From an uncultured Collinsella sp. (GTDB lineage: Bacteria; Actinomycetota; Coriobacteriia; Coriobacteriales; Coriobacteriaceae), in NCBI GenBank assembly GCA_902470805.1, contig CABRHX010000027.1:1-25373 (forward strand): DNA of 25,373 nucleotides. Reading direction: 5' to 3'. Of this stretch, positions 1-6,460 are shown piece by piece. Below the pieces are notes generated by a model, which was given only the letters and a program-made list of their open reading frames with translations, was not told the origin of the DNA and searched no databases. Position numbers and translations under genes: made by a program. Every line of letters begins with the position of its first letter. The stretch's first letter is position 1.

Positions 1-60
1 CGGTCTTTCATGCAGCAGGGGCTCTCAATGTTTTTATGTCCTGCTCATATCGTCTGTGCC

Positions 61-80
61 GGCACCTGGGGACACTCCTT
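61..80. repeat. GGGGACACTCC-type dispersed 20-mer, copy A
   Basis: The 20-mer GGCACCTGGGGACACTCCTT differs at one position from a copy at 19973-19992 and at about four positions from one at 3341-3360. Here it stands alone in a non-coding stretch with no obvious second arm. The function is unknown. From general knowledge, GGGGAC-rich short repeats in other bacteria resemble REP-type sequences mobilised by Y1 (TnpA_REP) transposases, but no such transposase is in this window. Confidence 0.5.
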
Positions 81-126
81 ATTTCAAGAGATCGGTGCAA
101 GAGGGATAGGTTGCCTTGCGCCAATC

Positions 127-195
127 AAAAAGTTGCGGTGAGATAGTTCTTGAATTGGCCTTTTTGGGCTAAACAGGAACTATCTCACCGCAACT
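127..195 (-). terminator. Hairpin repeat copy 1, terminator-like, 3' of the coiled-coil gene
   Basis: Perfect 19-bp arms (131-149 and 177-195) enclose a 27-base loop. The arm core TTGCGGTGAGATAG belongs to a repeat with three further copies in the window (6394-6460, 9959-10026, 13232-13300). Read on the minus strand, the hairpin begins 27 bases after the stop codon of the gene ending at 223. It is followed by a short T-run (A-run at 127-131 on the plus strand), as in a Rho-independent terminator. Confidence 0.7.
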
Positions 196-222
196 GCGTT
201 GGGGCGTTTTTTGGCAGCTGGT

Positions 223-2010
223 TTATTTGCTCGCGAACAGCCAGATCAGGATGATCACCAGAATTATGGCGACAATGCAGACGATGGCTCCGGTGAATTT
301 GACGCGTGAGTCGCGGGTTCGCTTGCGCACGTCGTCTTCGGCGGCCTCGAGTTGGGCAACTTCGCGCTCGGTCTCGGTATGCTCGGCCTTGTCGCGTGCC
401 AAGGACCCGGCGAGCGATTCGGTGATCTCGGGATGGTCGTGCACCTCGGTCGCCTGCTCGATAATCGACTGCGCATGCGCGCCATCTGCCCGGGCGTTTG
501 CGATGGCCTGCTCTTGCTCGCGGCGCGCCTTGTCCTGCGTGGTGATCTTTTCGCGCAGCTCGCGCTGGCGCGTCGCGGCGGCAGTTTTTGAGGACTGCAG
601 CTCGTCGCGCGCGGCATCTGCCTCGGCCGTTACGGCCTGGTGCGCGCGTTTAGCGTCGGCGATGGGGGCTTGTGCCTGCTCGACGGCCTGCTCGGCGGCG
701 GCAAGTGAATGCTCAAGATCGGCGGTCACGCGCGGAATGTCTTCCTCGGCCTTGCGGAGGGCGTCGGCAGCGTCGGAGATTTGCATAGACAACTCGCTGG
801 TGCGCACAGTGTAATTGGCGGGATTTGCCGAAGGGTTGCGCTGCAGCTCGGCATACTCGCGACGCAAGGTCTCGAGCTGTGCGCGCGTAGCATCGGCGGT
901 TTGTCGTGCGGCGGCGACACCGGTATCGCGCTCAGCCTTCACTTTGTCGCGGATGCGCTTGGAATCCTCGAGTCGACGAACCAAGCGGTTGCCGGTCTCG
1001 CGCGAGCTCGCCTCGCGGGCTTCCACGGCGTCGAGTGCAGCCTTCAGGCGGAGCTCGGTCGCATCGTCCTCTGCCTTCATTTGCTCGAGCTGGCCCTTGA
1101 GCTCAGTCGCTTTGGCGGCATGGGCGTCGCGGTCAATCTCGGCGGCCGCAGCGGTCTTTTGTGCCGTGGCGATTGCCTGGCGCTGGTCGGCGATGATCTG
1201 ATCGTAGCGGCCTGCGATGTCCTGGCGCGTCTCGAGTTCCTCTGCCTGGTCAGCGATGCGCTGCTCAAGCTCGGCTAAATGGGCGCGGGCATCGGCGAGT
1301 GCCTTCTTGGCGGCGTTCATCTCGCGCATGGCCGACGCGCCCTGGGCGATAAAAGTGCCCACGGCGTTAGCGGTGTTTGAGACGGCGCTCCCCAGGTCGC
1401 GGCTCGTGGCGGGGGAATGCGAGGTGGTCGGGTGCGCGGCCTCGGCGGCATTCATATCGGCAGTCTGCGGCGCGGCGATATTGCCGGTGCCGCCTTCGAT
1501 TACGGAAAAGCCCGCTGCGTGCGGGTCGACCGCGTCGGCGCCGATCGTGGGGTGCTCGAGTTGCAGGAACGAGGGCATGGTGCTGCCCTGGTCGGCAACC
1601 GGGGTCTCGCCGGGCACAAACGTCGAGGCGGCCTCGGCGGCTTCCTCTTCCTCGGCGTCGACATCGGCATCGGCGACAGCGTTCTTCATCGCTTTGACGG
1701 CATCCATCATGGAGTCCATGACGGCGTCGAGCTCTTCTTCCGATGACACCTCGATGGGGCCCGCTACATTCGGAGCGTTCTCAGCCTTGGGCTCAGTATC
1801 GTTCGGGTCCGGCTGCTCTAGCTGCTCTTCTTTGTCTTGCTCTGCGGCGACATTTGCGTCTGCGGCCTCGTCTGCGCCCGCAGCACCCTCCTCGACAGCG
1901 GCATCAATGCCGCCATCGCTGCTGGTAGAAGTATCGCAGTCGTCAATGGTGTCTGCGGAATCATCAATATGCTGTTGAGTCTGGGGGTCCAGCTCGTCTG
2001 TCATAGGCAT
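223..2010 (-). CDS. Acidic coiled-coil protein with C-terminal membrane anchor (hypothetical)
   Basis: This is a 595-residue protein that I do not recognise as a named family. I chose the ATG at 2008-2010 because GAGGAG lies about 4 bases upstream on the minus strand; the frame stays open further upstream but without a good ribosome site. The first ~130 residues are very acidic and low in complexity, rich in Asp, Glu and Ala. After a Pro/Thr/Ala-rich stretch, roughly residues 230-560 are an Ala/Glu/Arg/Gln-rich heptad-like segment that should form a long coiled coil. The last ~22 residues (FTGAIVCIVAIILVIILIW then FASK) form one hydrophobic helix. There is no signal peptide, so the likely topology is a tail-anchored protein with a large cytoplasmic part. 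It is transcribed away from the dehydrogenase at 2301, and hairpin repeat copy 1 follows its stop. A structural or membrane-organising role is only a guess. Confidence 0.8.
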   Translation of the reverse strand: MPMTDELDPQTQQHIDDSADTIDDCDTSTSSDGGIDAAVEEGAAGADEAADANVAAEQDKEEQLEQPDPNDTEPKAENAPNVAGPIEVSSEEELDAVMDSMMDAVKAMKNAVADADVDAEEEEAAEAASTFVPGETPVADQGSTMPSFLQLEHPTIGADAVDPHAAGFSVIEGGTGNIAAPQTADMNAAEAAHPTTSHSPATSRDLGSAVSNTANAVGTFIAQGASAMREMNAAKKALADARAHLAELEQRIADQAEELETRQDIAGRYDQIIADQRQAIATAQKTAAAAEIDRDAHAAKATELKGQLEQMKAEDDATELRLKAALDAVEAREASSRETGNRLVRRLEDSKRIRDKVKAERDTGVAAARQTADATRAQLETLRREYAELQRNPSANPANYTVRTSELSMQISDAADALRKAEEDIPRVTADLEHSLAAAEQAVEQAQAPIADAKRAHQAVTAEADAARDELQSSKTAAATRQRELREKITTQDKARREQEQAIANARADGAHAQSIIEQATEVHDHPEITESLAGSLARDKAEHTETEREVAQLEAAEDDVRKRTRDSRVKFTGAIVCIVAIILVIILIWLFASK

Positions 2011-2219
2011 GTGCTCCTCATCGTTGTTTGTCACCCTATGATAAAGTCTCGCGCCGACATCCCGCGCCCCGCAGCAAAGTTTCAAAACGTGTTCGATGAC
2101 TCGTCGCGTTAACAAAAACTCGGCCGCTCTATCCAATTTTTACTTGACATTCCCTTCGCCGAAAGACGTTGCGCCGTTCGCCTGCCATGGGCTTTATTTT
2201 TCACTTGAAGAAGCTAAAG

Positions 2220-2249
2220 TTGCATTTCAGCTTTTGGCGCGTTTATTTT
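2220..2249 (+). promoter_or_regulatory. Possible promoter of the short-chain dehydrogenase
   Basis: TTGCAT (2220-2225) and TATTTT (2244-2249) are separated by 18 bases and would start a transcript about 45 bases before the ATG at 2301. A perfect TTGACA also occurs at 2144-2149 but has no matching -10 hexamer at the right distance. This is a weak prediction. Confidence 0.3.
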
Positions 2250-2300
2250 GGATGCGCGCAGTCGGCGGGCGTGCCCGTCGCGATTTTGAAAGGACTTCGT

Positions 2301-3101
2301 ATGGGACTTTTCACTGGTAAGACCGTGATCGTCACCGGCGGCGGCAAGGCCACGCTCAAGGACGGCTCCGCTGGCTCCATCGGCTACGGCATCGATATCG
2401 CTTTTGCCAAGGAGGGCGCGAACCTCGTCATCACCGGCCGCAACGTCGCCAAGCTCGAGGCCGCCAAGGAGTCTCTCGAGGCCGAGTACGGCGTCAAGGT
2501 TCTGCCTGTTCAGGCCGACGTTTCTGCCGGCCAGGACAACGAGGCCGTCGTACAGAACGTTATCGACAAGGCGATTGAGGAGTTCGGCCGCATCGACGCC
2601 GTCGTCAACAACGCCCAGGCCAGCGCCTCGGGTGTGACCATCGCCGACCACACTATGGACCAGTTTAACCTGGCCATTTACTCTGGGCTGTATGCCACCT
2701 ACCTGTACATGCAGAAGGCCTATCCGCACCTGAAGGAGACCAAGGGCTCTGTGGTCAACTTTGCTTCGGGCGCCGGCCTGTTTGGTAACTATGGCCAGTG
2801 CAGCTATGCTGCCGCCAAGGAGGGCATCCGCGGCCTGACCCGCGTCGCCGCCAACGAGTGGGGCAAGGACGGCATCAACGTCAACATCGTGTGCCCGCTT
2901 GCCTGGACTGCTGCGCTCGAGAACTTCCAGGATGCCTATCCCGAGGCGTTTAAGGCCAACGTCCACATGCCGCCGGCAGGCCACTACGGCGACGTCGAGA
3001 AGGAGATCGGCCGCGTGGTCGTTCAGCTTTGCGGCCCCGACTTTAAGTACATGAACGGCGAGACCGTCACCCTCGAGGGCGGCATGGGCCAGCGGCCGTA
3101 G
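2301..3101 (+). CDS. SDR-family NAD(P)-dependent oxidoreductase
   Basis: This is a 266-residue classical-size short-chain dehydrogenase/reductase, a soluble NAD(P)(H)-dependent enzyme acting on an alcohol or ketone. The ATG at 2301 is preceded by GAAAGGA at 2288-2294. The Rossmann start is VTGGG at residues 11-15, followed by an insertion and then SIGYGID (26-32). This spacing resembles FabI-type enoyl reductases more than the usual TGxxxGIG. The remainder is classical: VNNAQ at 102-106 (NNAG in most relatives), Ser156 in the catalytic strand, and the Tyr169-x3-Lys173 catalytic pair. A C-terminal EGGMGQRP tail completes the fold. The substrate cannot be named from sequence; sterol or bile-acid and fatty-acyl substrates are both possible in gut Actinobacteria. 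It stands as a single gene with its own terminator. Confidence 0.9.
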   Translation: MGLFTGKTVIVTGGGKATLKDGSAGSIGYGIDIAFAKEGANLVITGRNVAKLEAAKESLEAEYGVKVLPVQADVSAGQDNEAVVQNVIDKAIEEFGRIDAVVNNAQASASGVTIADHTMDQFNLAIYSGLYATYLYMQKAYPHLKETKGSVVNFASGAGLFGNYGQCSYAAAKEGIRGLTRVAANEWGKDGINVNIVCPLAWTAALENFQDAYPEAFKANVHMPPAGHYGDVEKEIGRVVVQLCGPDFKYMNGETVTLEGGMGQRP

Positions 3102-3103
3102 GG

Positions 3104-3131
3104 GTTACGGCGTTTTACCAAACGCCGTAAC
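3104..3131 (+). other. Stem-loop just after the dehydrogenase stop
   Basis: Perfect 11-bp arms GTTACGGCGTT (3104-3114) and AACGCCGTAAC (3121-3131) enclose a 6-base loop, beginning 3 bases after the stop codon. There is no T-run, so it is more likely an mRNA-end stem than a terminator by itself. A proper terminator follows at 3175-3215. Confidence 0.6.
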
Positions 3132-3174
3132 GGGCCGACGCTGCGCGGTCACCAGAGCGACAATTTGTCATTCA

Positions 3175-3215
3175 AAGAGGGCGGCATGACCAGAAGGTCT
3201 ATGCCGCCCTCTTTT
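3175..3215 (+). terminator. Rho-independent terminator after the dehydrogenase
   Basis: The 13-bp perfect stem AAGAGGGCGGCAT (3175-3187) pairs with ATGCCGCCCTCTT (3201-3213) around a 13-base loop, with TTTT at 3212-3215. An A-run on the left means it could also terminate leftward transcription. Confidence 0.85.
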
Positions 3216-3291
3216 CATGCCAACTTGTTCGCTCTGGCGACCGCTCGCTGGCGTTGCCAGGGCATCGGCGTTTGCGTTGCTGACGAAAAGT

Positions 3292-3448
3292 AGTCGTTGG
3301 GGACGTTCTTAAATGACTAGTCGAAGGGGACACTCTTGCCGGCGCTTGGGGACAGTCCCTGAGTGCCGGCAGATTGGGACACTCCTTTGTAAGATGGCGC
3401 TGAAGACTGTCCCCGACGACTAGTCGTTTAAGAACGTCCCTAATGACT
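3292..3448. repeat. 157-bp nested hairpin element with GGGGAC modules
   Basis: Two 46-base arms (3292-3337 and 3403-3448) are near-perfect inverted copies, each containing GGGACGTTCTTAAA, GACTAGTCG and GGGGACA-type modules. The interior carries a second stem, TGCCGGC (3337-3343) with GCCGGCA (3365-3371), around another GGGGACAGTCCCT. The 20-mer at 3341-3360 is related to those at 61-80 and 19973-19992. No ORF of note lies inside. It fills most of the 443-base gap between the dehydrogenase and tgt. The layout resembles a REP/BIME or MITE-like non-autonomous element. Confidence 0.75.
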
Positions 3449-3501
3449 ATGACCCCTTTGCGCCAGTTTCTGTCGAGTCGGTGCTTCTTGCGGGTTGCCC
3501 G

Positions 3502-3507
3502 TATAAT
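3502..3507 (+). promoter_or_regulatory. -10 box of the tgt promoter
   Basis: A perfect TATAAT lies 37 bases before the tgt start codon, giving a leader of about 30 bases. No convincing -35 hexamer sits 16-18 bases upstream (the region reads CGGTGC), so the promoter may be activator-dependent or weak at -35. An AAGGAG ribosome site follows at 3530-3535. Confidence 0.5.
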
Positions 3508-3544
3508 GGTTTGCGTATGAACCGCAACCAAGGAGTTCCAGTTT

Positions 3545-4684
3545 ATGGACCAGAGCCTTTTTAAATTCGACCTGATCGCCGAGGACCCGACGACGCACGC
3601 GCGCGCTGGCGTGCTGCACACCCCGCACGGCGACATCGAGACGCCGATCTTTATGCCCGTGGGCACCAAGGCAAACGTCAAGGGCATCCCCACCGAGACC
3701 GTCAAGCAGCTCGGTGCGCAGATCGTGCTCGCCAACACCTACCACCTGTCCATGCGTCCCGGCGAGGACACCATCGCCGAGCTGGGCGGACTGCATAAGT
3801 TTATGAACTGGCATGGCCCCATTCTTACCGACTCGGGCGGTTTCCAGGTCTTCAGCCACAACGACGCCGTCAAGCTCACCGACGAGGGCGTGCGCTTTAT
3901 CGTCAACGATTACGACGGTCGCCACGTGTTCTGGACGCCCGAGGACAACATGGAAATCGCCATGAAGCTCGGCTCCGACATTTGCATGCAGCTCGACCAA
4001 TGCCCTGGCTATCCTGCCACGCGTGCCTACGTTGAGCGCGCCGTGGAGCTGTCGAGTATGTGGGCCGAGCGCTGCTATAAGGCCCACACCCGCGATGACC
4101 AGGCACTCTTTGGCATCGTCCAGGGCGGCATGCATCTGGACCTGCGCCTTCGATCGCTGCGCCACCTGGAGGAGTGCGGCGACTTCCCCGGCTACGGCAT
4201 CGGCGGCTACTCGGTGGGCGAGGACCACGAGACCATGTTCGAGACACTGGCGCCGCTGGTTTCCGAGTACATGCCTAAGCACAAGCCGCGCTACCTCATG
4301 GGCGTCGGCAACCCTACCACGCTCGTGCGCGGCGTTGGCGTGGGCATCGACATGTTCGACTGCGTGCTGCCGACGCGCACCGGCCGCATGGGTACGGCGT
4401 TCTCCAGTGAAGGTCGCCTTAACTTCCGCAACGCGCGCTTTGCGCACGACGACGGCCCCATCGACCCCACCTGCACCTGCCCGGTGTGCACGGGCGGCTA
4501 CAGCCGCGCGCTCATCCGTCACATGGTCACGCAGAAGGAGATGCTCGGCGGTATTCTGCTGTCGATGCACAACATCTACTACCTGCTCAACCTTATGCAG
4601 CGTGCCCGCCAGGCCATTATCGAGGGCCGTTACGGTGCGTTCGTGAGCGACTGGATGAACAGTCCTGCGGCGGTGGACTACTAA
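3545..4684 (+). CDS. tgt: tRNA-guanine transglycosylase (queuine/preQ1 tRNA-ribosyltransferase)
   Basis: The enzyme exchanges guanine 34 in the anticodon of GUN tRNAs (Tyr, His, Asn, Asp) for preQ1 or queuine during queuosine synthesis. The 379-residue length is typical. The ATG at 3545 follows AAGGAG at 9 bases. Diagnostic residues are all present: the general-base Asp96 in TDSGGFQ, substrate-pocket motifs FGIVQGG (189-195) and GYSVGE (221-226), the nucleophile Asp272 in FDCVLPTR, and the zinc site Cys310, Cys312, Cys315 and His342. No other queuosine gene (queA, queC-F, queG) lies in the window, so whether the cell makes preQ1 or salvages a precursor cannot be told. Gene identity is secure. 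Confidence 0.97.
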   Translation: MDQSLFKFDLIAEDPTTHARAGVLHTPHGDIETPIFMPVGTKANVKGIPTETVKQLGAQIVLANTYHLSMRPGEDTIAELGGLHKFMNWHGPILTDSGGFQVFSHNDAVKLTDEGVRFIVNDYDGRHVFWTPEDNMEIAMKLGSDICMQLDQCPGYPATRAYVERAVELSSMWAERCYKAHTRDDQALFGIVQGGMHLDLRLRSLRHLEECGDFPGYGIGGYSVGEDHETMFETLAPLVSEYMPKHKPRYLMGVGNPTTLVRGVGVGIDMFDCVLPTRTGRMGTAFSSEGRLNFRNARFAHDDGPIDPTCTCPVCTGGYSRALIRHMVTQKEMLGGILLSMHNIYYLLNLMQRARQAIIEGRYGAFVSDWMNSPAAVDY

Positions 4685-4833
4685 GAGCGGCGCGGGCGCT
4701 TGCGGAGCGTGGGCAACGGCAAGGGGCGAGCGCTGGCCGGTCATCACGTTTGCTAACACCGTCTGCGCGACCGCTGACCGATGCCTTGCAAGTGCTTGAT
4801 GCATCGTGGGTACCATACCGAATAGTTGATGTT

Positions 4834-4880
4834 CGGGCGGGTGTTTGGCGCATGGCGTCGACCCCGCCCGTTTTCTTTTT
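4834..4880 (+). terminator. Intrinsic terminator between tgt and the LOG-family gene
   Basis: CGGGCGGG (4834-4841) pairs with CCCGCCCG (4863-4870) around a 21-base loop, followed directly by TTTTCTTTTT (4871-4880). It lies 150 bases after the tgt stop and only 5 bases before the Shine-Dalgarno sequence of the next gene. It therefore either ends tgt transcripts or acts as an attenuator in the leader of the downstream gene. Confidence 0.7.
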
Positions 4881-4896
4881 CTCGATAGGAGTACCC

Positions 4897-5655
4897 ATGA
4901 TTAAGAACGAGAATGTCGAGGGCGAGCCTGCCTACGACGAGACGTACCGCCGCGGCCCCGTGGTCATGCGCGGCCCCATGATTCCTAAGGACAACACCTA
5001 CGCCAACCTGCTGGCGCCCGAAGATTCGACCGATTGGCTGCACGCCGACCCCTGGCGCGTGCTGCGCATTCAGGCAGAGTTTGTTGATGGCTTTGGCGCG
5101 CTTGCCGAGCTTGGCCCCGCAGTGACCATCTTTGGCAGTGCCCGCACGCCCAAGACCGATCCGCTCTACAAGGCGGCGCGCACGGTCGGTCGCAAGATCG
5201 CCCAGCGTGGCGTGGCGGTCATCACCGGTGGCGGCCCCGGCATCATGGAGGCGGCCAACAGGGGAGCGGCGAGCGTCAACGGCAAGTCGGTTGGCTTGGG
5301 TATCGAGCTTCCGCACGAGCACGGGCTCAACAAATATGTGAACCTCGGTATGGACTTCCGCTACTTCTTTGTGCGCAAGACCATGTTCGTCAAATACAGT
5401 TCGGGCGCCATCGTGTTTCCCGGAGGTTTTGGCACGCTCGACGAGATGTTCGAGGTGCTCACGCTGGTGCAGACGCACAAGGTCAAGCGCATGCCGCTCG
5501 TGCTGGTAGGCAGCGAGTACTGGCAGGGCTTATTCGACTGGCTCAACGGCCCGGTGATGAACGCCGGTATGATCAGCCCGCTCGATCCGGAGCTGGTGCA
5601 CATTACCGACGACCTCAACGAAGCCGTCGACATTGCCCTGAGTGGGCTGATGTAG
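4897..5655 (+). CDS. LOG-family (TIGR00730-type) Rossmann-fold protein
   Basis: This is a 252-residue member of the LOG/lysine-decarboxylase-like superfamily. Characterised members cleave nucleoside monophosphates, including cytokinin ribotides, to base and ribose 5-phosphate. The ATG at 4897 follows ATAGGAG (4886-4891). The fold signatures are complete: TIFGSART at 77-84, ITGGGPGIMEAANRGA at about 109-124, the Arg160-Lys161 pair, and the family motif PGGFGTLDE at 175-183 with its catalytic Glu183. A ~50-residue N-terminal extension precedes the core; such extensions occur in actinobacterial homologues. In bacteria most of these proteins are annotated as nucleotide 5'-monophosphate nucleosidases or simply LOG family, and a true lysine decarboxylase activity is unlikely. 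It follows tgt with a terminator between, so it is probably a separate or attenuated unit. Confidence 0.9.
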   Translation: MIKNENVEGEPAYDETYRRGPVVMRGPMIPKDNTYANLLAPEDSTDWLHADPWRVLRIQAEFVDGFGALAELGPAVTIFGSARTPKTDPLYKAARTVGRKIAQRGVAVITGGGPGIMEAANRGAASVNGKSVGLGIELPHEHGLNKYVNLGMDFRYFFVRKTMFVKYSSGAIVFPGGFGTLDEMFEVLTLVQTHKVKRMPLVLVGSEYWQGLFDWLNGPVMNAGMISPLDPELVHITDDLNEAVDIALSGLM

Positions 5656-5732
5656 GGCAATCGTGCCCACCGCGATATGAATATGTATGGCACTCTGATG
5701 CTTTCTAACGTCAGTTTGCCATTTATATTGGG

Positions 5733-5738
5733 TATACT
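5733..5738 (+). promoter_or_regulatory. -10-like box before the toxin-antitoxin operon
   Basis: TATACT lies 31 bases upstream of the antitoxin ATG, embedded in a GGTATACTGATGC segment. The tail ACTGATGC is nearly repeated as CTCTGATGC about 42 bases upstream, which could be paired operator half-sites for the autoregulating antitoxin. No good -35 hexamer is visible. Confidence 0.3.
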
Positions 5739-5769
5739 GATGCAAAAGACGAGGGCGAGGAGGTCGCGT

Positions 5770-6069
5770 ATGTCTACTGCAACGGTTAAGCCTACGACGG
5801 TTCGCATCGAAGAGGGGCTCAAGGAGCAGGCGACTGAGTTCTTGGATACGGTTGGTCTGAGTCTCAATTCGTATCTCAACCTTGCTGTTCGGCAGCTGGT
5901 AAATCAACGAAAGATTCCTTTTGAGATTGTAGGAAGGGCGGAAGTGCCCAACGAGGCGACGAGGCGTGCCATGGTAATCGCCGAGGCTCATGAGTTGGGG
6001 ATTTTGTCGGACGATAGCCCGTCATTCAACGACGCTGATGAGCTTATGTCGTTCCTCGATGAGGAATAG
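5770..6069 (+). CDS. RelB/DinJ-family antitoxin
   Basis: This 99-residue protein has a ribbon-helix-helix N-terminus (about residues 9-50: TTVRIEEGLKEQATEFLDTV, then a second helix pair ending in RQLVNQRKIPF). That is the usual DNA-binding and dimerisation part of DinJ-type antitoxins. The C-terminal half, rich in Glu and Asp, would wrap the toxin. An AGGAGG site (5758-5763) fixes the ATG at 5770. The stop codon is 2 bases before the toxin ATG, a spacing that implies translational coupling. Known members repress their own operon and neutralise a RelE/YafQ-type mRNA interferase. Confidence 0.9.
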   Translation: MSTATVKPTTVRIEEGLKEQATEFLDTVGLSLNSYLNLAVRQLVNQRKIPFEIVGRAEVPNEATRRAMVIAEAHELGILSDDSPSFNDADELMSFLDEE

Positions 6070-6071
6070 CG

Positions 6072-6380
6072 ATGTTTGAAATTAAGGTCGAGGCTCAGTT
6101 TAAGGCCGACTATAAGCGAGCGATGCAGAGCCACCCGCAGCTAAAAACCGAGTTTAAGGCGGCAGTTGCCGAGCTTGCGGCACACGGCGTGCTTCCGGCA
6201 GAGTACGGTGCCCACGAGCTCTCCAACCCGGGCGGCAATTACAACGGTCACATCGATTTTCATCTTTCCGATGGCCTGGTCGACGTGGTCGTTCTCTACC
6301 TGCCGCATAAAACCAATCCGGTGATTCGACTGGTAAGAATGGGTTCGCATCAAGAGTTATTTCAGGGCCCACTGAGCTAG
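6072..6380 (+). CDS. YafQ/RelE-superfamily mRNA interferase toxin
   Basis: This 102-residue protein has the compact RelE/YafQ fold and would cleave mRNA on the ribosome. Residues aligning with the YafQ active site are His48 (in AHEL), His64 and Asp67 (in HIDFHLSDG) and His93 (in MGSHQELF). The Trp that follows the Asp in E. coli YafQ is Gly68 here. The ATG lies 2 bases after the antitoxin stop, and the antitoxin's last codons (GATGAGGAA) supply the ribosome site. Hairpin repeat copy 2 begins 14 bases after the stop. The gene is complete, so the pair is probably active or recently so. Confidence 0.9.
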   Translation: MFEIKVEAQFKADYKRAMQSHPQLKTEFKAAVAELAAHGVLPAEYGAHELSNPGGNYNGHIDFHLSDGLVDVVVLYLPHKTNPVIRLVRMGSHQELFQGPLS

Positions 6381-6393
6381 CCACTCACTTCTA

Positions 6394-6460
6394 AGTTGCG
6401 GTGAAATAGGGATTGATTTGCGGCTTATAAGCCAAAAACAGTCCCTATTTCACCGCAAGT
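6394..6460. repeat. Hairpin repeat copy 2, between convergent toxin and helicase genes
   Basis: Arms TTGCGGTGAAATAGGGATTG (6396-6415) and CAGTCCCTATTTCACCGCAA (6439-6458) pair with a single G-U-type mismatch around a loop containing the palindrome GGCTTATAAGCC (6422-6433). It starts 14 bases after the toxin stop and contains the stop codon of the minus-strand helicase (6445-6447) in its right arm. It has no T-run on either side, unlike the other three copies. It is nearly identical to copy 3 at 9959-10026. Confidence 0.8.

Noticed and set aside
2144..2149. A perfect TTGACA upstream of the dehydrogenase.
   Set aside because: No -10-like hexamer lies 16-19 bases downstream; a weaker pair at 2220-2249 is better placed.
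3440..4816. A 458-codon minus-strand frame opposite tgt.
   Set aside because: His/Arg/Val-rich shadow translation with no recognisable domain; tgt on the other strand is certain.
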